From positions 1-47,719 of the forward strand of contig NZ_JAINDZ010000035.1 in NCBI RefSeq assembly GCF_019802345.1: a stretch of DNA of 47,719 nt, read 5' to 3'. Source of the stretch: Methylosinus sp. Sm6. GTDB lineage: Bacteria > Pseudomonadota > Alphaproteobacteria > Rhizobiales > Beijerinckiaceae. Below the pieces are notes generated by a model. The model did no database searches, was not told where the DNA came from, and worked only from the letters and a program-made list of their open reading frames with translations. Shown piece by piece: positions 8,171-16,059 of this stretch (position 1 is the stretch's first letter; every line of letters starts with the position of its first letter). The position numbers and the translations under genes are program-made.

Positions 8171-10753
8171 ATGAAGTCGAGTTCCGTAATCGAGAAGTCT
8201 CCGTTTGCCGCCACCCTCCCGCGCCCTGCGAATAGCGGTCCGCGCCGTGTTTCTGTTTCGTTCGTGACGTCGCTCTCGCTTCTGTTCTGGACCGGAGCTG
8301 CCGTCGCGCAGCAGGCCGATGCGCCGTCTCGGCGAGGCGACGACGCCCTCCATCTCGGAGAGATTCAGGACGTGATCGTCACGACGGGCGTCCGCGGCGC
8401 CAAGCGCATCCTCGCCGACAGTGCGTCTCCGGTGGATATCGTCAGCGGTCAACAATTGCGGCTCAGCGGTCGCGCCGAGCTCAGCGAGGCGATCACCAAG
8501 CTGCTGCCCTCGTTCAATTTCGGCACCAATCAATCGGGCATAAACTCGATCGTGCGGCCGGTGACGAACCGCGGGCTCGGTCCCGCCTATACTCTGGTGC
8601 TCGTCAATGGCAAGAGGCGCCACAATGGCTCTCTGCTCACCAACGGAGGCGGCGACACCAGCGGAATCAACGCCGTCGATCTCGACATGATTCCGCTCAG
8701 CGCGGTCGATCACATCGAGGTGCTGAGGGACAGCGCCGCCGCGCAATATGGTTCGGACGCCGTGGCCGGCGTCGTCAATGTCGTGCTGAAATCCGCCGAT
8801 CATGGCGTGCATCTCGGCGTGCTCGGCGGAGCGCTCGGCAGCGGAAAAGGCGATCTTTCGACCGTGCGTGGAGAGGCGGACGCCGGCTTCGAGCTTCCCG
8901 GCGGCGGCTTCGCGCATCTGAGCGCCGACATCCGCAAGCGTGGCATGGCGTGGTGGAACTTCCCGGCGACCAACGGGGTCATCTATTCGCCGGCCTCGGA
9001 TCCGCGCAATGCGAGCTGGAATCGCGATGGCGCGCATAATGGCGATCCGCAGATCCGGGCTCTGAACTTCTCCTATAATGTGGAGAAGCCGCTCGAAGAT
9101 GCGGCGAGCGTCTATTCCTACGCGACCTTCGGTCTGCGCAACACCGCCATCGGCAATAATTTTCGCCGTCCGAACGGGCTGGCGTCGATCGCCCAGATTT
9201 TTCCCGATGGCTATTATCCTCTGAACAATACGAGCGAGACCGATTTTCAGATCGTCGCCGGCGGCAAGGGCCGCGCTTTCGACTGGAGCTTCGATCTCAG
9301 CTCTTCCTACGGAATCAACCACAATCTCCAATACAGCGATCTGACGATCAATCCTTCTCTCGGCGCCGCGTCGCCGACGCGTTTCGACAATCTCGCGACC
9401 TATCAGTTCGAGCAATGGGTCAATAATCTCGACGTGACGCGCTCATTCGATCTCGGATTGACGAAGAAGCCGATCGAAGCCTCGCTCGGCGCCGAATATC
9501 GCATCGACAAATTCTCGACTTTCGCCGGCGATCCGCGCAGCTATATCAATGGCGGATATGTGTTCCAGGCAGGCGACCAGCCCGGGAATTCCAATATCGG
9601 CAAGCCCGCCTCGGTCGGCGCCCAGGCGGGCGTGACGTTGACGCCGGCCGATGCGGTCGTGCTCACGCGCGACAGCGTCGCCGGCTATGGCGAGATCGGC
9701 GTCTATCCGATCGAAAATTGGTTCGTCAATGCGTCGGTGCGCGGCGAGCACTATAGCGACAGTTCCGGGAATACGGTCAGCGGCAAGATCAATTCCCGCT
9801 ACGACATCACGCCCGAGATCGCGGTCCGCGGCACGGTCGGAACCGGGTTTCGGGCGCCGTCGCTGACGCAGATCGGCTATGCGCAAACCGACAATCGGAC
9901 CAATATCAACGCCGCCGGCGTCGTCGTGCCGAGCCTCTCCAAGCTCGCGCGCAATAATTCAGCGCTGGCGCATGCGCTCGGCGCCCAGGATTTGAAGCCC
10001 GAGCATTCGGAGAATGTCAGCCTCGGCGTCGTGCTGCAGCCGTGGCGCAATGTCAGCGTCACGGTCGACGGATATCGCATCGGCATCAAGGATCGCATCA
10101 TTCGGACAGGCTATCTCTACGGGCCTGCGGTCACGCCGATCCTGGTCGCCAATGGGCTGACCGGCACGGAATGGCTGCAATATTTCGCAAACGGCGCCGA
10201 CACGCGGACGACCGGCGTCGATCTCGTCGCCGACGCGACGCAGGATTACGGAGACTTCGGCGTCGTTCGCTGGACCGCGGCCTTCAATTGGAACGAGACG
10301 GAGATCGTCGGCGTCAAGTCGGCTCCGGCGGTGTTGAGCTCTCTCGGAGCCAATCCGGGCGGCAGCCTCGTGTGGTTTCCACGCAGCAGCCGAGGCGATC
10401 TCACCGTCGCCAATCCGCACACCAAGCTCATTCTCGCCGCACGCTGGCTGATCTCGGATTTCGAGATCAATGCGAGGACGACGCGCTATGGCGAATATGT
10501 CTGGCAACGGACGGAAAATCCCGCGCAGGATGTGTCGTTCGGCGCGAAATGGATCACGGATCTCGATGTGACCTATGAATTTCTGCCCGGCCTCAAAGGC
10601 ACGCTCGGCGCGACCAACCTATTCGACGTGCGGCCGGACAAGAATGGTCCCGGCGATCCCAACACGGGCGCGTCCACTTTCTCCTACGGGCCGGCGCCTT
10701 TCGCTCCGAGCGGCGGTTTCTATTACGCCAAGCTCACCTACGATATTTTTTGA
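8171..10753 (+). CDS. TonB-dependent outer-membrane receptor
   Basis: An 860-residue TonB-dependent receptor. A long signal sequence (hydrophobic core ~31-46, ending AVAQQ) is followed by a TonB-box-like region (IQDVIVTTG), a plug domain (~65-210, with the family's VLVNGKRR and IEVLRDSAAAQYGSDAVAGVVNV split over two strands) and a 22-strand barrel ending in the aromatic YYAKLTYDIF. Plug and barrel are of normal length. Substrate cannot be told from sequence; many such receptors take up siderophores, cobalamin or metallophores. No ECF sigma/anti-sigma pair, ABC transporter or tonB gene is adjacent. The gene sits exactly between an intact yjbQ and a broken yjbQ copy. Confidence 0.9.
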   Translation: MKSSSVIEKSPFAATLPRPANSGPRRVSVSFVTSLSLLFWTGAAVAQQADAPSRRGDDALHLGEIQDVIVTTGVRGAKRILADSASPVDIVSGQQLRLSGRAELSEAITKLLPSFNFGTNQSGINSIVRPVTNRGLGPAYTLVLVNGKRRHNGSLLTNGGGDTSGINAVDLDMIPLSAVDHIEVLRDSAAAQYGSDAVAGVVNVVLKSADHGVHLGVLGGALGSGKGDLSTVRGEADAGFELPGGGFAHLSADIRKRGMAWWNFPATNGVIYSPASDPRNASWNRDGAHNGDPQIRALNFSYNVEKPLEDAASVYSYATFGLRNTAIGNNFRRPNGLASIAQIFPDGYYPLNNTSETDFQIVAGGKGRAFDWSFDLSSSYGINHNLQYSDLTINPSLGAASPTRFDNLATYQFEQWVNNLDVTRSFDLGLTKKPIEASLGAEYRIDKFSTFAGDPRSYINGGYVFQAGDQPGNSNIGKPASVGAQAGVTLTPADAVVLTRDSVAGYGEIGVYPIENWFVNASVRGEHYSDSSGNTVSGKINSRYDITPEIAVRGTVGTGFRAPSLTQIGYAQTDNRTNINAAGVVVPSLSKLARNNSALAHALGAQDLKPEHSENVSLGVVLQPWRNVSVTVDGYRIGIKDRIIRTGYLYGPAVTPILVANGLTGTEWLQYFANGADTRTTGVDLVADATQDYGDFGVVRWTAAFNWNETEIVGVKSAPAVLSSLGANPGGSLVWFPRSSRGDLTVANPHTKLILAARWLISDFEINARTTRYGEYVWQRTENPAQDVSFGAKWITDLDVTYEFLPGLKGTLGATNLFDVRPDKNGPGDPNTGASTFSYGPAPFAPSGGFYYAKLTYDIF

Positions 10754-10767
10754 GGGGCTGCCGAAGC

Positions 10768-11047
10768 GCAGCGGCGGATCGAGCAGGCGGATAGTGACCG
10801 GCAGGCCCGCCATGATCTCGAGCACGTCCTGAAATTCCTCGCGCTGCATGGGCGGCAGCGCGGCGAAGGCGCGTTCAGGATCGCGCACAAGGTGATGAGG
10901 CCGGTCGTCATGCGCTGCTCGTGCGCCAAGGCGGAGACTTGGCGGGTGATCTCGTAAAAGCCCCGGCCTCGCGTTTCGACGCGGAAGTGATGGATCGCCT
11001 GGCGCATGGTCGGAAAGTGCGGGCGAAGGGCCGCATTGTCCAGCCGG
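10768..11047 (-). pseudogene. Mosaic remnant of yjbQ and ppdK
   Basis: Reading leftward, 11047-10889 matches the 5' flank and first ~39 codons of yjbQ (start ATG 11007; RMTTGLITL is conserved), then ~60 bp of yjbQ is missing, 10887-10869 matches a short later yjbQ segment, and 10855-10768 matches ppdK at 12650-12737 (EIMAGLPVTIRLLDPPL). The yjbQ and ppdK parts are in different frames, and neither can give a complete protein. The ppdK piece ends 15 bp from the TonB receptor stop. Both parent genes are intact within 4 kb on either side. Confidence 0.8.
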
Positions 11048-11064
11048 ACGTCCGCGCGGCGCCG

Positions 11065-11251
11065 CAGGGTAATCGGGTGAAGGACGACAGCTCCATGATC
11101 CTCATCCTGAGGAGCCCGCGAAGCGGGCGTCTCGAAGGATGGCAATGGGAAGAATCCTTTGGTTGTGCCCCGCGGCCGTCCTTCGAGACGCCGCCTGCGG
11201 CGGCTCCTCAGGACGAGGGTTGGGGATTTTATCCTTCACCCGATCCCCCTG
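11065..11251. mobile_element. MITE-like element with 21-bp terminal inverted repeats
   Basis: The ends 11065-11085 and 11231-11251 are inverted repeats matching at about 18 of 21 positions, starting CAGGG and containing ATCGGGTGAAGGA. Inside are two inverted arms of ~43 bp (11099-11142 and about 11180-11220) with CCTGAGGAGCC and GCGTCTCGAAGGA words. The whole ~187-bp unit is non-coding and can fold on itself. No transposase is present, which fits a non-autonomous element. I cannot see target-site duplications with confidence. Confidence 0.65.
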
Positions 11252-11336
11252 CGCGGCGCGGTCTTCGGCTTGACGATCGCCGCGGGCGTCTCGAATATGA
11301 GGCCTTGCCATCGATATTGAAAGGGGAGAGACGGCG

Positions 11337-11858
11337 ATGCCGGATGATCCGATTTTGGCGATCGACGATCCGCGCTTGAAGCAGACATCCGAACGGGTCG
11401 AACGCATAGACGACGGGCTGCGCGCGCTCGGAGGCGAAATGTTTTCCGTCATGGATATGGCGAATGGCGCCGGCCTTTCGGCGATACAGATCGGCGCGCC
11501 GCTGCGCGTCGTCGTGACCGACACGCCCGATCGGAATGGGGCGCGTCGCCGAATGGCGCTCCTCAATCCGGAAATCGTCGAGGTCTCGGCGCAGACGCGC
11601 ATCGAGGAGGAGGGGTGCCTCTCCATGCCCGGCTATGGCCTTCCGGTCGAACGCGCCGCGCGCGTGCGGGTGCGGTTCATGGATATGGACGGCGACAGGA
11701 GGGAGATCGAGGCCGACGGCGTTTTCTCGGTCTGCCTGCAGCATGAAATCGATCATTTGAACGGCCGGCTCTTCACCGATCGCGTCTCGAAGCTTCGTCG
11801 TGATCGCGCCGCCGCTTATTTCGCCAAGGTGCGCCGCCGTCACGCGCTCGCCTCCTGA
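11337..11858 (+). CDS. def: Peptide deformylase
   Basis: A 173-residue peptide deformylase, which removes the formyl group from new N-terminal Met. All three signature motifs are present: GAGLSAIQIG (motif 1), EEGCLS with metal ligand C94 (motif 2) and QHEIDH with H136, E137 and H140 (motif 3). ATG 11337 follows an AAGGGGAG ribosome-binding site. It is not next to fmt, unlike the usual main def locus, so it may be a second deformylase; this cannot be settled from the window. Transcription probably begins within or right of the repeat element upstream. Confidence 0.93.
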   Translation: MPDDPILAIDDPRLKQTSERVERIDDGLRALGGEMFSVMDMANGAGLSAIQIGAPLRVVVTDTPDRNGARRRMALLNPEIVEVSAQTRIEEEGCLSMPGYGLPVERAARVRVRFMDMDGDRREIEADGVFSVCLQHEIDHLNGRLFTDRVSKLRRDRAAAYFAKVRRRHALAS

Positions 11859-11879
11859 CGCGGCCGATCGGGGGGCGCT

Positions 11880-14558
11880 TCACGCCGTGCTCGTCGCCGC
11901 CTTGCCCAGCGCCGCCTGCGCGGCGGCGAGGCGCGCGATCGGCACGCGGAAGGGGGAGCAAGAGATGTAGTCGAGCCCGACGCTCTCGAAAAATGCGATC
12001 GAGGCCGGATCGCCGCCATGCTCGCCGCAGATGCCGAGCTTGATGCCCGGCCGCGCGGCGCGGGCGCGCGTCGCGGCGAGGCGCACCAATTCGCCGACGC
12101 CCTCCTGGTCGATCGTCACGAAAGGATCGGCGGGAAGAATGCCCTTCTGCGAATAGATGCCGAGAAAGGCGCCGGCGTCGTCGCGCGAGACGCCGAGCGC
12201 GGTCTGGGTGAGGTCATTGGTGCCGAAGGAGAAAAATTCGGCCGTCTCGGCGATTTCGCCGGCGCGCAGGCAGGCGCGCGGCAGCTCGATCATCGTGCCG
12301 ATCTGATAGCGCGGCGAGAGGCCGGTCTCCTGCGTCACCGCGGCGGCGGTCGCCGCCACTTGCGCGCGCACGAAATCGAGCTCCGGCCGTCCGAACACCA
12401 GCGGGACCATGATCTCGATCGTCGCGGAAACGCCGGTCGCAGCGGCCGCTGCGATGGCCGCCTCGAAGATGGCGCGCGCCTGCATTTCGACGATCTCGGG
12501 AAAGGCGATGGCGAGGCGCACGCCGCGAAAGCCGAGCATCGGATTGAACTCGGAGAGCTCGCGCGCCCGTTGGCGCAGCTTGGCCGGGTCCGCGCCCATG
12601 GCGCGGGCGACCTCGGCGATCTCCGCGTCCGAATGCGGCAGGAACTCGTGCAGCGGCGGATCGAGCAGGCGGATCGTCACCGGCAGGCCGGCCATGATCT
12701 CGAACAGCTCCTCGAAGTCCTCGCGCTGCATGGGCAGCAGCTTGGCGAGCGCGGCGCGCCGTCCCGCGGCGTCGTCGGCGAGGATCATCTCGCGCACGGC
12801 GACGATGCGCTCGCCCTCGAAGAACATATGCTCGGTGCGGGCGAGGCCGACGCCCTCCGCCCCGAAGCGACGCGCCGCGCGGGCGTCGGCGGGCGTTTCG
12901 GCGTTGGCGCGCACGCGCATGCGGCGGGCCGTGTCGGCCCAGTCCATCAGCACGGCGAATTCGCCAGTGACCTCGGGCTGATGCATTGTCACCGCGCCGG
13001 CGATGACATGGCCCCCCGAGCCGTCGATGGTGACGAGGTCGCCCTTGGCGAAGCGCCGGCCGGCGACGGAAAAGCTCTGGTCCTCATAGCTGACGCGGAT
13101 GGCGCCGGCGCCGCAGACGCAGGGCTTGCCCATGCCGCGCGCCACCACCGCCGCATGCGAGGTCATGCCGCCGCGCGTCGTCAGAATGCCCTCGGCGGCG
13201 TGCATGCCGCCGATATCCTCCGGGCTCGTCTCGACGCGCACGAGGATCACCTTGCGGCCGGCTGCGGCGAGCTTTTCCGCCTCCTGCGCGTCGAAGACGA
13301 TCTCGCCCGCCGCCGCGCCGGGCGAAGCGGGCAGGCCGCTCGCCAGAATGGGCGGCTTCGCGTCCGGGTCGATGGTCGGATGCAGCAATTGGTCGAGCGA
13401 CAGCGGATCGACGCGCAGAATCGCCTCCTCGCGCGAGATCAGCCCCTCATCGGCCATGTCGACGGCGATCTTCAGCGCCGCCCGCGCGGTGCGCTTGCCG
13501 GCGCGGGTCTGCAGCATCCACAGCCGGCCGCGCTCGACCGTGAACTCCATGTCCTGCATGTCGCGGTAATGCGTCTCCAGCCGCTGCGCGACGGCGCGGA
13601 ACTCGGCGAAGATCTGCGGCAGCGCCGTCTCCATCGACGGTCGCTCGGACCGGCCGGCGCGCCGCGCCGCCTCGGTGATCGACTGCGGCGTGCGAATGCC
13701 GGCGACGACATCTTCTCCCTGCGCGTTGATCAGGAACTCGCCGAACAGCTCGCGCGCGCCGGTCGACGGATTGCGGGTGAAGGCGACGCCGGTCGCGGAC
13801 TGATCGTCCATATTGCCGAACACCATGGCCTGGACAGTGACGGCCGTGCCCCAATTTTCTGGAATATTGTGCAGCTGCCGGTAGATCGCCGCGCGCGTAT
13901 TCATCCAAGACGAGAACACGGCGCCGATGGCGCCCCATAATTGCCGGCGCGAGTCCTGTGGGAAGGGGCGGGAAGTCGCTTTCTCGACAATGTCCTTGAA
14001 AGTTGCGACAATGGCACGCCAGTCCTCGGCCGAAAGCTCGGTGTCGAGCGCATAGCCCTTGCCGGCCTTGTAATGCTCGAGCGCATCCTCGAACTCGTGA
14101 TGCCCGAGGCCGAGCACCACCGTCGAATACATCTCGATGAAACGGCGATAGGAATCATAGGCGAAGCGCTCGTTGCGGGCGATTTTCGCCAGCGCCTCCA
14201 CGGTCTCGTCGTTGAGCCCGAGATTGAGCACCGTGTCCATCATGCCGGGCATGGAGGCGCGGGCGCCCGAGCGCACCGAGACGAGCAGCGGCCAATTGGT
14301 CTCGCCGAAGGCGTGTCCGGCGATCTCGGCGAGCCGGGTCAGCGCGGCCTCGACCTGCGGCTCGAGGTCCGCCGGATAGGTCTTTCCATTCGCGTAGAAA
14401 TGCGAACACACCTCGGTGGTGATGGTGAAGCCGGGCGGCACAGGCAGGCCGAGAGCGGCCATTTCGGCGAGATTGGCGCCCTTGCCGCCGAGGAGGTCCC
14501 GTTGGGCGGCGGAGCCGTCCGCGGTTCCCGCGCCGAAATGATAGACCCATTTGGTCAT
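11880..14558 (-). CDS. ppdK: Pyruvate, phosphate dikinase
   Basis: An 892-residue PPDK, interconverting pyruvate, ATP and phosphate with PEP, AMP and PPi. Domains in order: N-terminal ATP-grasp (begins MTKWVYHFGAG, GGKGANLAEM), swivelling phosphohistidine domain with the catalytic His in GGMTSHAAVVARGMGKP (about H468), and the C-terminal TIM barrel ending with YISCSPFRVPIARLAAAQ, whose Cys is the catalytic acid. Length is full. The start ATG is preceded by GGAAAG. It faces def tail to tail with a 21-bp gap. In bacteria with a serine-type or EMP-poor carbon metabolism PPDK supports gluconeogenesis; that role here is inference. A fragment of the gene is duplicated at 10768-10855. Confidence 0.96.
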   Translation of the reverse strand: MTKWVYHFGAGTADGSAAQRDLLGGKGANLAEMAALGLPVPPGFTITTEVCSHFYANGKTYPADLEPQVEAALTRLAEIAGHAFGETNWPLLVSVRSGARASMPGMMDTVLNLGLNDETVEALAKIARNERFAYDSYRRFIEMYSTVVLGLGHHEFEDALEHYKAGKGYALDTELSAEDWRAIVATFKDIVEKATSRPFPQDSRRQLWGAIGAVFSSWMNTRAAIYRQLHNIPENWGTAVTVQAMVFGNMDDQSATGVAFTRNPSTGARELFGEFLINAQGEDVVAGIRTPQSITEAARRAGRSERPSMETALPQIFAEFRAVAQRLETHYRDMQDMEFTVERGRLWMLQTRAGKRTARAALKIAVDMADEGLISREEAILRVDPLSLDQLLHPTIDPDAKPPILASGLPASPGAAAGEIVFDAQEAEKLAAAGRKVILVRVETSPEDIGGMHAAEGILTTRGGMTSHAAVVARGMGKPCVCGAGAIRVSYEDQSFSVAGRRFAKGDLVTIDGSGGHVIAGAVTMHQPEVTGEFAVLMDWADTARRMRVRANAETPADARAARRFGAEGVGLARTEHMFFEGERIVAVREMILADDAAGRRAALAKLLPMQREDFEELFEIMAGLPVTIRLLDPPLHEFLPHSDAEIAEVARAMGADPAKLRQRARELSEFNPMLGFRGVRLAIAFPEIVEMQARAIFEAAIAAAAATGVSATIEIMVPLVFGRPELDFVRAQVAATAAAVTQETGLSPRYQIGTMIELPRACLRAGEIAETAEFFSFGTNDLTQTALGVSRDDAGAFLGIYSQKGILPADPFVTIDQEGVGELVRLAATRARAARPGIKLGICGEHGGDPASIAFFESVGLDYISCSPFRVPIARLAAAQAALGKAATSTA

Positions 14559-14874
14559 CGCATCGCTTTCCGAGGCGCCTTTGTGCAGCGCACTCCTGTC
14601 GCCGCTTTATACAAGAACCGGACCGCCGGCGGCGTGAAGACCGGAAACGCCCGAGCCGTCGACGACATGTTGCATATAGGAGCTTAAGCGTTCGATGGCG
14701 CTGCAGGAAGAGGCGAGGCCGGATCGGCGCGCGTCAAGGATAATATGAAGGGGCGGACGCATGCGCCCTCCGTCTGGCGCTTCAACGGCGCTGCAGCAGC
14801 AGTCAAAGATTTTGGCCGCCAAAATACGCGAGCGCGCGGGACCGAGGGCTTTCAGGCTCGCGCTCTCGGGGACG
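14559..14874. other. Intergenic region with a degenerate REP-like palindrome
   Basis: No credible gene. It must hold the ppdK promoter, which I cannot place with confidence. At about 14838-14873 there is a degenerate copy of the REP-like element (GGCTTTCAGGCTCGCGCTCTCGGGG), right behind the stop of the TAXI-type gene, where its imperfect hairpin could help end that transcript. Confidence 0.5.
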
Positions 14875-15831
14875 TTACCGCGCCTCGAAATCCTGGCGCC
14901 AATCGGGTCGGGCCCCGGCGCGGGCGGCGATCGCCGGCGACGCGTCCTCCGCCGCCTGTCGAATCTTGGCGGCGATGGAGGGCTGGCCGCGGTAGAATTC
15001 GTCGCGAATGGCGATTACGGCCGGCGTCGAGATCGAGCGGAGCGCGCTGAACCAGCCCGACTCGATCGTCGCCGTGGCGTAGAGGGCGCGGCCGTTGAAT
15101 CGCTGCCCCGAAAGGCGTTCGCCGGGGCGGAAGTCGACGAATTTGAACACGCGCTGCCTGGTCTTCGGATCGACGGTCTCGCGCACCTCCTGCAGCAGCG
15201 GCGAGTGCGGCCCGTCCATGACGAAGAAGGCGTCGATCTGCCGGTCGCGCAGCTTGTTGAGCGCGGTCGCCGATCCGTCCGGCTGAATGTCGATGAGGAG
15301 CTTCCACTCCGGCTGGCTGGCGAGGACGCTGCGCAGGGTGAGCTCGCCGCCCGAGCCTGCGCCGCCGGCGGCGACGCGCAGAACGCTTCCAGACTTCAGA
15401 TTATCGACGAGATCGGCGAATTTGCTCTCCCGCGTCTCGGCGCGGACGACCATGAAGCCTTCGTAAGGATAGAGTGGCGCGCCGAGCTGGACGAGCTTGC
15501 CGGCGCAATCGGGCTTGGCCACGCGGGCGGCGAGGACGTCGGCCTGAACCACGGCGATATTCACGTCTCCCTCGCAGAGGCCGTTGACCGATTCGATGCT
15601 GCCCTTCGACTCGAGCGGCTTCAGCCGTACGCCCTGGGAGATCGTCTTGGAGTTGATCTCCGGCGCGACGATGGCGCAATTCTCCTTGTCGAGCTTGCCG
15701 CAGGCGATCTCGATCTCGACCGTCTCGACCTTTTCCTTGGCGGCGCGGCGCTCGGACAGAGATTCCGCCGGGACCTCGGTCGAGGCGGCGACGAGCGTCA
15801 GGGCGAGGGCGGCTCGAAGGACCGAGTGCAT
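14875..15831 (-). CDS. TAXI-family TRAP transporter solute-binding protein
   Basis: A 318-residue periplasmic binding protein. ATG 15831, with GGAG eight bases upstream, opens a clear signal peptide (MHSVLRAALALTLVAAS.. cleaved near residue 23); the frame extends further upstream but without a better site. The mature part has TAXI-type features: SKGSIESVNGLCEGDVNIAV, in which the protein samples ligand against a gene-dosage-like 'E..NI..VQADV' strand, and GSGGELT in the second lobe. TAXI proteins usually partner a fused TRAP membrane subunit; none is present in this window, so this looks like an orphan component. Substrate unknown. Confidence 0.7.
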   Translation of the reverse strand: MHSVLRAALALTLVAASTEVPAESLSERRAAKEKVETVEIEIACGKLDKENCAIVAPEINSKTISQGVRLKPLESKGSIESVNGLCEGDVNIAVVQADVLAARVAKPDCAGKLVQLGAPLYPYEGFMVVRAETRESKFADLVDNLKSGSVLRVAAGGAGSGGELTLRSVLASQPEWKLLIDIQPDGSATALNKLRDRQIDAFFVMDGPHSPLLQEVRETVDPKTRQRVFKFVDFRPGERLSGQRFNGRALYATATIESGWFSALRSISTPAVIAIRDEFYRGQPSIAAKIRQAAEDASPAIAARAGARPDWRQDFEAR

Positions 15832-15952
15832 CGCAAGGCTCCGATGTTCCGATAGGCTCCGCGAGCCGGCGCGCCGGCAGCGCGATCTCGACTTTTCTCC
15901 ATTTTTCGTGACGGGAATGCGACAGAGGCCGCGAGCCGGATGGCGGCGAGGG

Positions 15953-15968
15953 TTAATCACCCCTTAAC
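15953..15968 (+). promoter_or_regulatory. Full CtrA box upstream of ftsK
   Basis: TTAATCACCCCTTAAC matches the CtrA consensus TTAA-N7-TTAAC exactly. It lies 92 bp before the ftsK start and about 120 bp before the divergent TAXI gene start, within the shared intergenic region, so CtrA could act on either gene. Binding is inferred from the motif only. Confidence 0.65.
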
Positions 15969-16059
15969 CCCGCTTTCCTAGGCTCGGAACCGACATCCGG
16001 CGGAGGCTCGGGTCGCAAGCCGCCTCGCTGTCGTTTCGCAGACCATCGGGCCTCTCCTC

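Noticed and set aside
12018-13940. Long rightward open frame opposite ppdK
   Set aside because: Antisense shadow of a fully conserved PPDK.
14607-14822. Possible 71-residue leftward gene
   Set aside because: No ribosome-binding site, no similarity to any family I know, and codon pattern unlike the neighbours.
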